Position numbers and translations under genes: made by a program. DNA of 27,658 nt from an uncultured Eubacteriales bacterium (GTDB lineage Bacteria > Bacillota > Clostridia > Oscillospirales > Acutalibacteraceae), in the NCBI GenBank assembly GCA_948968885.1, contig CAREUR010000013.1:1-27658 (forward strand), read 5' to 3'. Under the pieces are notes generated by a model, which ran no database searches, was not told the origin of the DNA, and saw only the letters and a program-made list of their open reading frames with translations. Of the stretch, positions 5,921 through 15,135 are shown piece by piece (positions within the stretch are counted from its first letter, which is position 1; each line of letters begins with the position of its first letter).

Positions 5921-7183
5921 TTAAAATCTTATTTTGTTGACTTCGGTCAAACCCAGAGTATATAGCTCTTTGCCAGAGAACAACCGAATATTTTTGGTGT
6001 CAACCCCAACGTCAAAAGAATTTAGCAAGTGGCCCGAAAAATTATAAACATAAACTTTGCCATAGGATAACGCCGCCGATTTATGGTGACTAAAACTCAC
6101 CGCTTTAACGCTGTGCTCGGTGTGAAAAGATTTTTCTAACTTGCCAGTTTGACCAATAAGCACCATATAGGTGTTGGTGCCGTCTTCGGAGAGAGACAAA
6201 GCCAGCAATACGCCATCTTTTTTGTTAACATCAAACCCAACAATATTTCTGTTGTCGTAGGAGTAGTCCTCATGAGACCCACGAGAAGGGCTAATAACGC
6301 TCACCAATTTGTCGCCAATAGCCACAACATTGCCGTTTGAGAGATACTCCAGCCGAATAAACAAGTTATCACTATAGTCGAACTTTACCCAAGGCTCTTC
6401 GCGGCTATAGTCAAAAACATACACGCTTGAGACAACCGAACCATCCCTAGCCGTGGCGCCACAAACAGCAGCAGAGCGGCCATCCTCGCTAATCGCAACG
6501 TTCGTAATATAGTGATTTGCAAAATTATACCTGTAATAAACGCTCCTGCTATCCTTAGAAAAGACCGTCAGCTGCGCCAAAAAGCCCTTTGCCTCGGTAA
6601 CAACAGCAAAAGTGCCGTAATTCGAAATATCTGCAGAAATTATGTTATAATCGGTACTTGCAGTATGCAAAATCTTGGACTTACTCGTCACTTCTAAATT
6701 TTTGCCACCAAGGTCATAGATAATCGCACGGGTGCCGCAGGTTTTTAGCATCGGGTTTTGGTAACTATGCTGTTTTTGCAGCATCTCGCCAGCAGAAGAG
6801 TTCAAAGTCGTCAAAGAGAGGTCACTCAGCAAAACAACGTCCTTATCGATAACCTTAAAATTCTCGCAAATAAGCTTAGTTCCGTTTATTTTGCGAGGAA
6901 ATCCCGGACCAAACGAGGACTCAGCAAAAGAATCCGCAAAGAAAGTGCCGATGTAATCCGGCGAGAATTTTTCCCGATTAACGAAAATGATAACAGAAGA
7001 AAAGCTCAAAAGCAAAATAATAAAAACTTTGACAAATTTTTGGGGAATTTTGTCAACAAAAATTTTAATGTATTCTACAAATTTTAAGCAAAAATTTGTA
7101 GCTTGTCCCAAATAAAGGGTCAGCTGTTTGCAAAGATTTTTAAAGCGATTCTTATTTGCAGCGCCATTAGAAGATTTGCGCAT
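5921..7183 (-). CDS. DUF5711-like membrane-anchored beta-propeller protein
   Basis: This is a 420-residue protein resembling the clostridial DUF5711 family, whose function is unknown. The N-terminal 45 residues are basic, one transmembrane helix lies at about 50-68, and the remainder consists of repeated beta-strand units with WD40-like spacing (phrases such as ITNVAISEDGRSAAVCG and VKAVSFSHHKSAALSYG), suggesting an extracytoplasmic propeller. I start at ATG 7183 because GGGGGGA stands nine bases upstream; an upstream TTG at 7243 would overlap the truA stop and lacks a ribosome site. It is the last gene of the long ruvC-to-truA operon, 40 bases after truA. Being single-pass with a large outer domain, it may sense or scaffold in the envelope; that is inference. 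Confidence 0.7.
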   Translation of the reverse strand: MRKSSNGAANKNRFKNLCKQLTLYLGQATNFCLKFVEYIKIFVDKIPQKFVKVFIILLLSFSSVIIFVNREKFSPDYIGTFFADSFAESSFGPGFPRKINGTKLICENFKVIDKDVVLLSDLSLTTLNSSAGEMLQKQHSYQNPMLKTCGTRAIIYDLGGKNLEVTSKSKILHTASTDYNIISADISNYGTFAVVTEAKGFLAQLTVFSKDSRSVYYRYNFANHYITNVAISEDGRSAAVCGATARDGSVVSSVYVFDYSREEPWVKFDYSDNLFIRLEYLSNGNVVAIGDKLVSVISPSRGSHEDYSYDNRNIVGFDVNKKDGVLLALSLSEDGTNTYMVLIGQTGKLEKSFHTEHSVKAVSFSHHKSAALSYGKVYVYNFSGHLLNSFDVGVDTKNIRLFSGKELYTLGLTEVNKIRF

Positions 7184-7223
7184 AGTGAAAATCCCCCCAA
7201 AACAAGCTAGGCCAATTTTGACG

Positions 7224-8009
7224 CTAGCGTTTCCCTTCGCCAAGCTTAAGGCCCAGATTTATATTATCATCGTAAAAAACCTTATTCAAGTATAGCCCGT
7301 GGGCAACCGCCGTCGGCCCAGCAAGAGCGCGGTCCTTGGCCTCGATGATATCGCGTATTTGGCCCGGAGCGATCTTGCCCATAGAAACGTGCAGCAGGGT
7401 GCCGACCATAATCCTCACCATGTTATACAAAAAGCCATCCGCCGCGACTTTTACGGTAACCAGCCCATCGGGACTCCCATCTATGCTAAAGCTATTTACC
7501 GTGCGGACCATGTTTTCGGGATTTCTGCTGTCAAAAGTGCAAAAAGACGTAAAATCGTGCGTGCCGATAAAATTCTGCCCAGCCGACCGCAACTTTTCTA
7601 AGTCCAGAGGGTACCAACAGTGAAAGGCCCTGCCCACCAAAAAAGGGGTCCGAACCCGGCGGTTCCAGATTTTATAAATATATTCCTTCCCAACGCAAGA
7701 GTAGCGGGCGTGAAAGTCTAAAGGAACCTCCATAGCCGAATTGACGGCGATGTCTGCGGGTAAAAATCTATTCATGGCCATTTGTAGGCGTTCGCAGGGG
7801 ATATCCGAATTAACCTTAACGCTGACGCAATACATGTTCGCGTGCACGCCGGAATCCGTCCTGCTGCAGCCCTTTATGCCGCAATTTTCATTTAAAATTC
7901 CAAAAAGAGCGTCCTGAAAAACCTCTTGCACCGAGACAGCATTCCTTTGAATCTGCCAGCCGTGGTACCTAGAGCCATCGTAGCAAATCGAGAGTAGCAA
8001 ATTCCTCAT
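7224..8009 (-). CDS. truA: tRNA pseudouridine(38-40) synthase
   Basis: TruA isomerises uridines 38-40 in the anticodon stem-loop of many tRNAs. The catalytic motif GCSRTDSGVHA is present with the nucleophile Asp52, and the FHARYSC and GxFLYNMVRIMVG stretches typical of the family follow. I place the start at ATG 8009, whose ATGA overlaps the ecfT stop and implies translational coupling; an earlier TTG at 8042 would add 11 residues outside the family's normal start. Product 261 residues, normal length. It is commonly found after ecfA/ecfT genes in Firmicutes, as here. Confidence 0.95.
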   Translation of the reverse strand: MRNLLLSICYDGSRYHGWQIQRNAVSVQEVFQDALFGILNENCGIKGCSRTDSGVHANMYCVSVKVNSDIPCERLQMAMNRFLPADIAVNSAMEVPLDFHARYSCVGKEYIYKIWNRRVRTPFLVGRAFHCWYPLDLEKLRSAGQNFIGTHDFTSFCTFDSRNPENMVRTVNSFSIDGSPDGLVTVKVAADGFLYNMVRIMVGTLLHVSMGKIAPGQIRDIIEAKDRALAGPTAVAHGLYLNKVFYDDNINLGLKLGEGKR

Positions 8010-8821
8010 AAATGCACCGCCAAAGCCCAAAAGTTGCTCCAAAGAACGAGCAAAAATACCGCCACAACTGCAAATATAGCCAAAACGTCGTTTGAGCAGA
8101 TGTGCAAAACCTTCATTTTAGTGCGACCGTCTCCGCCGTTGTAGCATCTGCATTCCATAGCCAATGCCAAGTCAAAAGCCCGCCGAAACGAGGCGACCAA
8201 AAGCGGCACCAATATAGGCACCAGAGCCTTTATCCGCTTTAAAGCGTTGCCGGATTCCATGTCCGCGCCGCGAGCCTTTTGCGCATCGATGATTTTGTCC
8301 GTTTCCTCCAAAAGAGTGGGGATAAACCGCAGCGCAATGGCCATCATCATAGCCAGCTCGTGCGTTTTTATTTTGAACACGGACAATGGCTTCAAAATCC
8401 GCTCCAGCGCGTCCGTTAAGTCAGTGGGGGAGGTGGTGAAGGTGAGCAGCGAGCTTATCAAAATCAGCATCACCAATCGGCAAGCCACAAAGACGCTGTT
8501 ATCGAACCCGCCTTTTGTGATCGCGACGGGCCCGATTTGAAAGAGCAGCGGTCCTTTGGCGTAAAATATGTTTAAAACGCTTGTGAACACGACGATGAAC
8601 AGGATGACCTTCATGTTTTTGAAGTAATTTTTGAACGAGACTTTTGCAAAGGCCATAAAGACGAAGATGGCCGCGAGGTTGGTAAGAAGCGCGAGGTAAT
8701 TGTTTGCCAAAAAAACGGTTACCAGCAGAACGACCACGAGCACGATTTTGACGCGCGGGTCGAGCCTATGTACCAACGAATTTCCAGGAAAGAAGCGGCC
8801 TAGCGCAATGTTACTTAACAA
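8006..8821 (-). CDS. ecfT: ECF transporter transmembrane subunit EcfT
   Basis: EcfT is the membrane coupling subunit of energy-coupling factor transporters, linking ATPases EcfA1/EcfA2 to exchangeable substrate-binding S components for vitamins or metals. The 271-residue product has five or so hydrophobic segments and the first coupling motif Ala-Arg-Gly (183-185). The second motif reads Cys-Arg-Cys (224-226) in place of the usual Ala-Arg-Gly/Cys, a small deviation that keeps the central Arg. The start is TTG 8821 with GAGG four bases before it, a tight spacing; no better start is visible. It follows ecfA2 by 15 bases. No S component lies in the window, so this is probably the shared (group II) module. 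Confidence 0.92.
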   Translation of the reverse strand: MLSNIALGRFFPGNSLVHRLDPRVKIVLVVVLLVTVFLANNYLALLTNLAAIFVFMAFAKVSFKNYFKNMKVILFIVVFTSVLNIFYAKGPLLFQIGPVAITKGGFDNSVFVACRLVMLILISSLLTFTTSPTDLTDALERILKPLSVFKIKTHELAMMMAIALRFIPTLLEETDKIIDAQKARGADMESGNALKRIKALVPILVPLLVASFRRAFDLALAMECRCYNGGDGRTKMKVLHICSNDVLAIFAVVAVFLLVLWSNFWALAVHL

Positions 8822-8836
8822 AATTCCTCACCCATT

Positions 8837-9697
8837 TTATACAAATTTTAGCAATTCAGTGACGGCATCATCCACAGTCAAAACCTTATCGTTCAAGTCA
8901 GGAATGGCACCCGCCTTAAGCTTAGCCATGATGGAGCATATCTGCGGGACTTTTAGCCCAGCCTCATTTAATACTTTATCACAACCAAAGACATTCCCAG
9001 CAGAGTCGAACATAACCAAGTTTCCATTGCTCAAAACGACGATTCTGTCGGAATATTTAGCGATATCTTCCATGCGGTGGGAAATAAGTATGATAGTTTT
9101 ATCTTTTTCCTTGTGATACTGGTAAAGCTGCTCCAACAGCGACTCGCGTGCGCAGGGGTCAAGCCCTACGGTGGGTTCGTCCAAAACCAAGACTTCGGGG
9201 TCCATCGACAACACCCCAGCAATGGCGACTTTTCGCTTTTCGCCGCCAGACAAGTCAAACGGCGACTTCTGCAACAAGTTTAAATCCAAATTCACGAATT
9301 TGCAAGCCGCCAAGACCTTTTCTTTGACGTCAGCTTCGCACAAACCCATGTTTTTGGGGCCAAAGGCGATGTCATTATAGACGGTGTCCTCAAACAGCTG
9401 ATATTCCGGGTACTGAAACACCAGGCCGACTTTGAATCGCACCTCTCTAGCAAATTCAGGAGTTGTCTGGGAGTTTTGCCAAATATCGACTCCGTCCAAA
9501 AGTACAGCGCCAGAAGTAGGCTTTAAAAGTGCGTTGAGCTGCTTAGCAAATGTGGACTTCCCAGACCCAGTGGGCCCGATCAAGCCGATGAACTCGCCTT
9601 TTTCTATGGATAAATTGATGCAATTTAAGGCCCGCTTAGGCGTGCCGGCGCCGGTAGAGTAGACATATGTCAAGTCTTTCACTTCGATCTGAGACAT
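8837..9697 (-). CDS. ecfA2: ECF transporter ATPase EcfA2
   Basis: ABC ATPase of the ECF module, working as a heterodimer with EcfA1 on the cytoplasmic face. Visible motifs in 286 residues: Walker A GPTGSGKST (41-49), Q-loop Gln95, signature LSGGE (149-153), Walker B VLVLDE (169-174) and switch His207. The C-terminal extension of about 60 residues is typical of EcfA proteins. ATG 9697 has an AGGAGG site. EcfA1 versus EcfA2 is assigned by gene order (ecfA1-ecfA2-ecfT-truA) and the LSGGEKRKVAIAG signature. Confidence 0.92.
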   Translation of the reverse strand: MSQIEVKDLTYVYSTGAGTPKRALNCINLSIEKGEFIGLIGPTGSGKSTFAKQLNALLKPTSGAVLLDGVDIWQNSQTTPEFAREVRFKVGLVFQYPEYQLFEDTVYNDIAFGPKNMGLCEADVKEKVLAACKFVNLDLNLLQKSPFDLSGGEKRKVAIAGVLSMDPEVLVLDEPTVGLDPCARESLLEQLYQYHKEKDKTIILISHRMEDIAKYSDRIVVLSNGNLVMFDSAGNVFGCDKVLNEAGLKVPQICSIMAKLKAGAIPDLNDKVLTVDDAVTELLKFV

Positions 9698-9747
9698 CGC
9701 AAAATCCTCCTAAAACTCAAGAATGCCGGGAAAAACGTGTTAGCAAA

Positions 9748-10611
9748 TCAACGGCGTATGGCATTAACACTGAAACATTGAGCTAAAACATCAACGCATT
9801 CGGTCTCATTTAGCGCAAAAGAGGGAACGTTAGCCCCGTGCGCCTTCAGTTTTTGAAGAAGCTCAACAGATTGCGGAATCGACAGTTGGCACTTTTTTAA
9901 AAAATCGACATCAGAAAAAATACTCAAAGGCGCGCCTATTCTAGCAATTTTGCCTTTGCTCATCACAACAATCCGGTCAGAATCGGTGGCCTCGTCCATA
10001 TAATGCGTTATCAGCACGATTGTAATGCCGCATTCCTTGTTTAGCTTTTTTATAACACGCATGACTTCTTCGCGCCCAACGGGATCCAGCATCGCAGTGG
10101 GCTCATCAAGCACAAGACATGAAGGCCTCATAGCGATGATCCCAGCGATGGCGACCCTCTGTTTTTGCCCGCCAGACAAATTATAAATGGCGTCCTTCCG
10201 GCAATCATACATATCCACGGCACGCAAAGCATCATCCACACGGGCACGGATCTCCTCCGGGGCAATCCCCAAATTTTCCGGCCCAAAAGCAACGTCATCC
10301 TCCACAATGCTCGCCACAATCTGATTATCGGGGTTCTGAAAAACCAGCCCCACGGTGCTGCGAATATCGTAAAGCCGCGAAGAATCCTTGGTGTTAATCC
10401 CTCTCACAAAAACGTCGCCAGCCGTGGGCGTAAGCATCGCGTTTAGATGCTTTGCCAGGGTGGACTTCCCGCTGCCGTTGTGCCCCAGAATCGTCAAAAA
10501 TTCGCCTTGTTTAATTTCTAAATTCACGCCATCCAAAATGTTAATTTTACGGCCGCCATCGGTCTCTTCGTAGCTAAATTCCAAATCGACAATATCAATA
10601 AATTTCTCCAT
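9748..10611 (-). CDS. ecfA1: ECF transporter ATPase EcfA1
   Basis: Second ABC ATPase of the ECF module, 287 residues. Walker A GHNGSGKST (43-51), Q-loop Gln92, signature LSGGQ (145-149), Walker B LVLDE (166-170) and switch His203 are all present, so both ATP sites of the heterodimer can be complete. It starts at ATG 10611 with a TTGGAGA site and follows a methyltransferase gene by 18 bases in the same operon. Confidence 0.92.
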   Translation of the reverse strand: MEKFIDIVDLEFSYEETDGGRKINILDGVNLEIKQGEFLTILGHNGSGKSTLAKHLNAMLTPTAGDVFVRGINTKDSSRLYDIRSTVGLVFQNPDNQIVASIVEDDVAFGPENLGIAPEEIRARVDDALRAVDMYDCRKDAIYNLSGGQKQRVAIAGIIAMRPSCLVLDEPTAMLDPVGREEVMRVIKKLNKECGITIVLITHYMDEATDSDRIVVMSKGKIARIGAPLSIFSDVDFLKKCQLSIPQSVELLQKLKAHGANVPSFALNETECVDVLAQCFSVNAIRR

Positions 10612-10629
10612 AAAATAAAAATCTCCAAT

Positions 10630-11496
10630 TCACGCGCGCCGCCAAATGGCGGTGGAACCACACGGCAAAACAATATCCTGAGCGGTAACCGGCAGGCCGA
10701 TTTCATCGGCGAAAACCGCTCCGCCAAAAGTCTTTTTAAAAGTCAGACTCAGCATGCATTGCATAACAGGGGGCGAAAGCCCCGTCGTGTAAGAGTTCAA
10801 GACAAAAAACTGAGCCTCTTCCGACAAAATCTTGCAACATAAGTTTAAAAGAAAAAAAATTTGATCCTCAAGCTTCCAAACTTCGCCGCCAGGACCGCGT
10901 CCATAAGAAGGTGGATCCATAACAATCCCATCATATCGGTTACCACGGCGAATCTCCTTTTGCACAAACTTTACGCAATCATCCACAATCCAGCGCACAG
11001 GTTTGCTTGAAAGCCCCGAAGCACAGGCGTTTTCCCTCGCCCAACTGACCATCCCTTTAGAAGCGTCCACGTGGCAAACATTCGCGCCAGCTGCAGCCGC
11101 AGCCAACGTCGCAGCACCAGTGTATCCAAACAAGTTGAGTATCTTAAACGGCTGATTTTGCGCGCGAATCTGGTCAGAAATAAAGTCCCAGTTGGTGGCC
11201 TGCTCCGGGAAAATCCCAGTATGCTTAAAGCCCATCGTCTTTAAATTAAACCGCAAGCCCTTATAGCCGATATCCCAAACCGCCGGGACTTTTTTTAAGG
11301 CTTGCCAATGCCCGCCACCAGAGTGAGAACGATGATAAACAGCATGAGCACTACGCCAAAGAGGATGTTCCCTCGGGGTATCCCAGATAATTTGCGGATC
11401 CGGCCGAATCAAAACAACATCGCCCCAGCGTTCAAGCCGCTCGCCATCAGATGTATCGATCAGCTCAAAATCAGTCCAACAACTAGAAACTCTCAA
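10630..11496 (-). CDS. Class I SAM-dependent (rRNA-type) methyltransferase
   Basis: A 288-residue Rossmann-fold methyltransferase of the RlmI/RlmK-like group. The N-terminal 110 residues form a beta-rich substrate part; the SAM-binding loop LFGYTGAAT is at 122-130, an acidic ribose-binding Asp at 144, and DPPSYG at 194-199. The DPP-S/F motif is usual in enzymes that methylate bases of rRNA. There is no PUA domain, so assignment to RlmI itself is not justified; the target is unknown. The start is TTG 11496 with AAGGAG seven bases upstream, overlapping the end of glmM. It sits between glmM and ecfA1 in the operon. Confidence 0.82.
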   Translation of the reverse strand: MRVSSCWTDFELIDTSDGERLERWGDVVLIRPDPQIIWDTPREHPLWRSAHAVYHRSHSGGGHWQALKKVPAVWDIGYKGLRFNLKTMGFKHTGIFPEQATNWDFISDQIRAQNQPFKILNLFGYTGAATLAAAAAGANVCHVDASKGMVSWARENACASGLSSKPVRWIVDDCVKFVQKEIRRGNRYDGIVMDPPSYGRGPGGEVWKLEDQIFFLLNLCCKILSEEAQFFVLNSYTTGLSPPVMQCMLSLTFKKTFGGAVFADEIGLPVTAQDIVLPCGSTAIWRRA

Positions 11497-11508
11497 ATTA
11501 AAACTCCT

Positions 11509-12882
11509 TTAAGAAAGCCGTTTTCGCACCAGATCAGCAACCTCGTTTGCCAAAACGGTAATCCTATCCAAATTTTCGCCCTCCAGCATAATGCGAATCA
11601 ACGGCTCCGTGCCCGAAACCCGAACAAGAATCCGCCCCCGGCCGCACGTATCAGCATTGCCAGACTCAAACTTCGCGCTAACGCGGTCAATAGCGCTCTT
11701 AATCTCTTCGTCGGTGTGAAACTTCAGCTTGCCCAAATTGTCCACCTTAACGTTTAGCATGACCTGAGGGAGCTTCTTCATGACGCCGGCGAGCTCCGAA
11801 AGCTTTTTGCCGCTACGTTTTAATATGCTCAAAAGCTGAACAGCCGTCAACTGCCCGTCGCCCGTAGTAGAGTGGTCAAGAAAAATAACATGCCCGGACT
11901 GCTCACCGCCAAAATTATAGCCATTCTTGAGCATCTCTTCCAGAACGTACCTGTCGCCAACGCGCGTGGCAATAAACTTCAACTGATTTCCGCAGCAAAA
12001 GTGGTTAAACCCAATGTTAGTCATGACCGTGCCCACCACGGTGCCCTTGGCAAGCTTGCGCTGCTTGTTCAAAGACATCGCGCAAATAGCCATAATGAAG
12101 TCCCCGTCAACAATGTTGCCAAGCTCATCAACCGCCAGGCACCGATCCGCGTCGCCATCAAATGCAATCCCAGCGTCCAAGCCATTCTCTTTAACAAAGC
12201 GCGCCAAGCCCTCCATATGCATGGACCCGCAATTTTTATTTATGTTAGTCCCATTAGGCCGGCAGTTTTTAATGGTACACTCAACGCCAAGCCGAGTAAA
12301 CAGCCTTTTCGCCGTTCGAGAAGCCGCGCCGTTAGCACAGTCAAAAGCAACCCCCAAGCCCGTCAAATCGGCGTCAATAGTCGAAGCAATATGCTCAATA
12401 TAATCGTCAATTGCGCGGTCGGCGTTAGTCCGGGTGCCCAAATTAGCGTACTTAACCTCAGAAACGTCGATAGGCACGTCGTTGAGCACGATTTTTTCGA
12501 TAACAGCCTCGATCTTGTCCAGTAGTTTGTAGCCGTTTTCGCCAAATATTTTAATCCCGTTAAACTCAAAAGAATTATGCGAGGCAGAGATCATAATCCC
12601 AGCATTTGCGCGGTATTTCCTAACCAAAAAAGCGATCGCCGGCGTAGGAATAACCCCCAAACAAACAACGTCCACGCCAACAGAGCAAATTCCGGCAACC
12701 AGAGCCCCCTCAAGAACATCACACGAAAGCCGAGTATCCTTACCAATTAGAATTTTTGCCTTGCCCGGCGTGTTCTTAACCAAAACACGAGCCGCCGCTT
12801 TGCCGATTTTCATCGCAATCTCAGCAGTTAATTCAACGTTAGCAATGCCACGAACGCCGTCAGTTCCAAAAAGCTTACCCAT
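11509..12882 (-). CDS. glmM: Phosphoglucosamine mutase
   Basis: GlmM converts glucosamine 6-phosphate to glucosamine 1-phosphate for UDP-GlcNAc, the precursor of peptidoglycan and teichoic acids. The 457-residue sequence begins with the family signature GKLFGTDGVRG, has the phosphoserine loop ISASHN (Ser101, with Ser where Pro usually follows), the metal loop with Asp242, Asp244 and Asp246 (FDGDADR) and the substrate-phosphate loop RVSGTEP near the C-terminus. All catalytic motifs are intact. ATG start with GGGGAG about 13 bases upstream, a long spacing. It lies downstream of ruvB in the long operon. Confidence 0.96.
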   Translation of the reverse strand: MGKLFGTDGVRGIANVELTAEIAMKIGKAAARVLVKNTPGKAKILIGKDTRLSCDVLEGALVAGICSVGVDVVCLGVIPTPAIAFLVRKYRANAGIMISASHNSFEFNGIKIFGENGYKLLDKIEAVIEKIVLNDVPIDVSEVKYANLGTRTNADRAIDDYIEHIASTIDADLTGLGVAFDCANGAASRTAKRLFTRLGVECTIKNCRPNGTNINKNCGSMHMEGLARFVKENGLDAGIAFDGDADRCLAVDELGNIVDGDFIMAICAMSLNKQRKLAKGTVVGTVMTNIGFNHFCCGNQLKFIATRVGDRYVLEEMLKNGYNFGGEQSGHVIFLDHSTTGDGQLTAVQLLSILKRSGKKLSELAGVMKKLPQVMLNVKVDNLGKLKFHTDEEIKSAIDRVSAKFESGNADTCGRGRILVRVSGTEPLIRIMLEGENLDRITVLANEVADLVRKRLS

Positions 12883-12914
12883 AAAAAGTCAAACTCTCCC
12901 CAAACTAGTAGTAA

Positions 12915-13925
12915 TTATTCAACAGGCTCAAGACCCAAATGCAGATATGCCGCCCGATTGGTAACTCGCCCCCTCGGCGTACGGCTAATAAATCCGATCT
13001 GCATCAAATAAGGTTCGTAAATATCCTCAATGGTAACGGATTCTTCGCCAATAGCAGCAGCCAAAGTCTCGACTCCAACGGGCCCGCCGTTATAAAACTC
13101 AATCATCGCTTTGAGCATACGTCTGTCGTTAGCGTCAAGCCCCAATTCATCGATCTCAAGCTTATCTAGTGCCACTCTAGCCGTGCTAAAATCGATCTCC
13201 TCACGGTTTTGCACCAAAGCAAAGTCCCGAACCCTGCGCAAAAGCCGGTTCGCAATCCGGGGCGTCCCGCGCGAGCGAGATGCAATCTCAATAGCGCCCT
13301 CGTTGTCGATATTTATGCCAAGAATAGTAGCACTCCGCCGAATAATCTTAGCAAGCTCCTGCGAGGAGTACATCTCCAGCCGCAGAACCACGCCAAATCT
13401 GTCACGCAGAGGAGCCGAAAGTTGCCCAGCGCGGGTGGTGGCGCCAACCAAAGTAAACCGAGGCAGCGACAAATGGTACGAAGTCGCCATCTGGCCCTTG
13501 CCCGTGATGATATCTATCGAAAAGTCCTCCATGGCGGGGTACAAAATCTCCTCCACAGCGCGGGGCAGCCGATGAATCTCGTCAATAAATAAAACATCGC
13601 CTTCGTTCAAATTAGTAAGAATCGCGGCCAAATCGCCGGACTTTTCAATCGCCGGGCCAGAAGTAATCTTAAAATTCACGTTCATTTCGTTAGCAATAAT
13701 CCCAGATAAAGTTGTCTTCCCAAGGCCAGGAGGCCCATACAAAAGCACGTGATCAAGCGGTTCTTTGCGAATTTTAGCGGCCTTAATAAAAACCGACAAA
13801 TTCTCCTTAACTTTATCCTGCCCCACATATTCGGCCAAAGTCCGAGGGCGCAGAGGATTTTCCACCTCGAAATCTTCGGGCGTTTCCTCCGGGTCCAAAA
13901 TTCTGTTTTCAAAATCAAATTCCAA
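12915..13925 (-). CDS. ruvB: Holliday junction helicase subunit RuvB
   Basis: AAA+ motor that drives branch migration with RuvA. In 336 residues: Walker A GPPGLGKT (64-71), Walker B VLFIDE (111-116), sensor 1 region VGATTRAG, and the C-terminal winged-helix domain ending in FISRTPRGRVTNRAA, typical of the family. The start is TTG at 13925, three bases after the ruvA stop, with a run of six G about ten bases upstream. Confidence 0.97.
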   Translation of the reverse strand: MEFDFENRILDPEETPEDFEVENPLRPRTLAEYVGQDKVKENLSVFIKAAKIRKEPLDHVLLYGPPGLGKTTLSGIIANEMNVNFKITSGPAIEKSGDLAAILTNLNEGDVLFIDEIHRLPRAVEEILYPAMEDFSIDIITGKGQMATSYHLSLPRFTLVGATTRAGQLSAPLRDRFGVVLRLEMYSSQELAKIIRRSATILGINIDNEGAIEIASRSRGTPRIANRLLRRVRDFALVQNREEIDFSTARVALDKLEIDELGLDANDRRMLKAMIEFYNGGPVGVETLAAAIGEESVTIEDIYEPYLMQIGFISRTPRGRVTNRAAYLHLGLEPVE

Positions 13926-13928
13926 CGG

Positions 13929-14534
13929 TTATATCCCCCCAGCCATGGATTTTAGCGCGTTTTTGATCAACTCTTCAACCGAAAGTGACTCGTCAAATTT
14001 AGAAACAGCCTCCAAAGCTTCAACTCGAGAATACCCCAAAACAGAAAGCGCATCAATAGCGGCAGCCGAGTTCCCAAAAGCTACCCGACTAGCAGCCAAA
14101 GGCGGATTCTTCGAGCTTACCTGCGCCAAAGAACTAGCAACCTTGTCCTTAAGCTCCAAAATGATCCTCTGCGCCAGTTTATTGCCAACACCAGGCGCCA
14201 AAGTCAAAAGCTTACAGTCTCCAGAAGAAATAGCTGCAACAACCTGCGCAGCCGACAAAGTGGACAAAATAGCAATGCCAACCTTAGCCCCAACGCCAGA
14301 AACAGAAGTAAGCAGCTTAAAGCAGTTTAACTCACTGAGACTAAAAAAGCCAAAAAGCTCCATAGCGTCCTCTCGCACATTTAAATGCGTGTATATAAAG
14401 ACTTCTTCGCCAATAGCAGGCAGTTCATTTAAAGTATTCTGCGTAACATTGCACTTATAGCCAACTCCAGCACATTCAATAGCCACGCTCAAGCCATCAA
14501 CAGCAATCAACTTTCCCCTAAGGCTGTAAAACAT
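13929..14534 (-). CDS. ruvA: Holliday junction DNA-binding subunit RuvA
   Basis: RuvA tetramers bind four-way junctions and load RuvB. The 201-residue product has the N-terminal OB-fold (MFYSLRGKLI...), the tandem helix-hairpin-helix region (about 70-130, with VSGVGAKVG and APGVGNKLAQRI) and the C-terminal RuvB-binding domain (about 150-201). It overlaps the end of ruvC by 17 bases, with AAAAGGAG before its ATG. Confidence 0.96.
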   Translation of the reverse strand: MFYSLRGKLIAVDGLSVAIECAGVGYKCNVTQNTLNELPAIGEEVFIYTHLNVREDAMELFGFFSLSELNCFKLLTSVSGVGAKVGIAILSTLSAAQVVAAISSGDCKLLTLAPGVGNKLAQRIILELKDKVASSLAQVSSKNPPLAASRVAFGNSAAAIDALSVLGYSRVEALEAVSKFDESLSVEELIKNALKSMAGGI

Positions 14535-15048
14535 TATATGTATAACTCCTTTTTAACATGCTAGCCCTCAAGCCGGTTCCGCAAGCCTGCGCGTGACAAA
14601 TCGCCACAGCCAAAGCGTCGGCAGTATCGTCAAGCTTGGGCATTTTTTCTAAACAAAGCAACCGTTTAGTCATCTTCATAACCTGGGCCTTTTTAGCTTT
14701 GCCATACCCCGTAACAACAGTTTTAATCTGCAAAGGGGTATACTCAAAAATGGGAACATTCAAATTCCGTGCGCTAAGCAAAATTACACCGCGTGCCTGA
14801 GCCACATCAATAGCGGTTTTGCGGTTATTCTGAAAATAAAGTCGCTCAATAGCAACAACATCGGGCCGAACCTTTAGCAAAAGTTCATTCATATCGCAAG
14901 ATATTTTAAACAATCGGTCACAAAAAGGTGCAGTACTTTCGGTTAAAATAGAGCCATAGCACAAAGGCAAAAACTTATTATTAGGCCCAGCAGAGATAGC
15001 ACCATACCCAACAATAGCGTAGCCAGGGTCAATCCCGAGTATTTTCAC
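14518..15048 (-). CDS. ruvC: Holliday junction resolvase RuvC
   Basis: Endonuclease that cuts four-way junctions. The RNase H-fold acidic residues are visible: Asp7 (GIDPG), Glu68 (AIERLY), Asp141 and Asp144 (LDDTADALA). Length of 176 residues is normal for the family. The start is GTG 15048 with GGGAG about ten bases upstream. First gene of the operon that continues with ruvA, ruvB and glmM. Confidence 0.96.
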   Translation of the reverse strand: MKILGIDPGYAIVGYGAISAGPNNKFLPLCYGSILTESTAPFCDRLFKISCDMNELLLKVRPDVVAIERLYFQNNRKTAIDVAQARGVILLSARNLNVPIFEYTPLQIKTVVTGYGKAKKAQVMKMTKRLLCLEKMPKLDDTADALAVAICHAQACGTGLRASMLKRSYTYNVLQP

Positions 15049-15101
15049 AATTATGTAACTCCCTTTTAAAAACTAAAAAAAGAATATAAAATTTAAAATA
15101 A

Positions 15102-15130
15102 ATTATATCACAAAACCCCAACAAGAGCAA
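15102..15130 (-). promoter_or_regulatory. Promoter of the ruvCAB-glmM operon
   Basis: On the minus strand TTGCTC (15130-15125), 17 bases, TATAAT (15107-15102), with TG one base before the -10. It is about 54 bases upstream of the ruvC start. The next gene upstream stops at 15136, so this is the first promoter of the long operon. Confidence 0.75.
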
Positions 15131-15135
15131 CAAAT

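Noticed and set aside
8010..8042. Extra N-terminal residues of TruA from an upstream TTG
   Set aside because: The ATG at 8009 overlaps the ecfT stop as ATGA and matches the usual family start.
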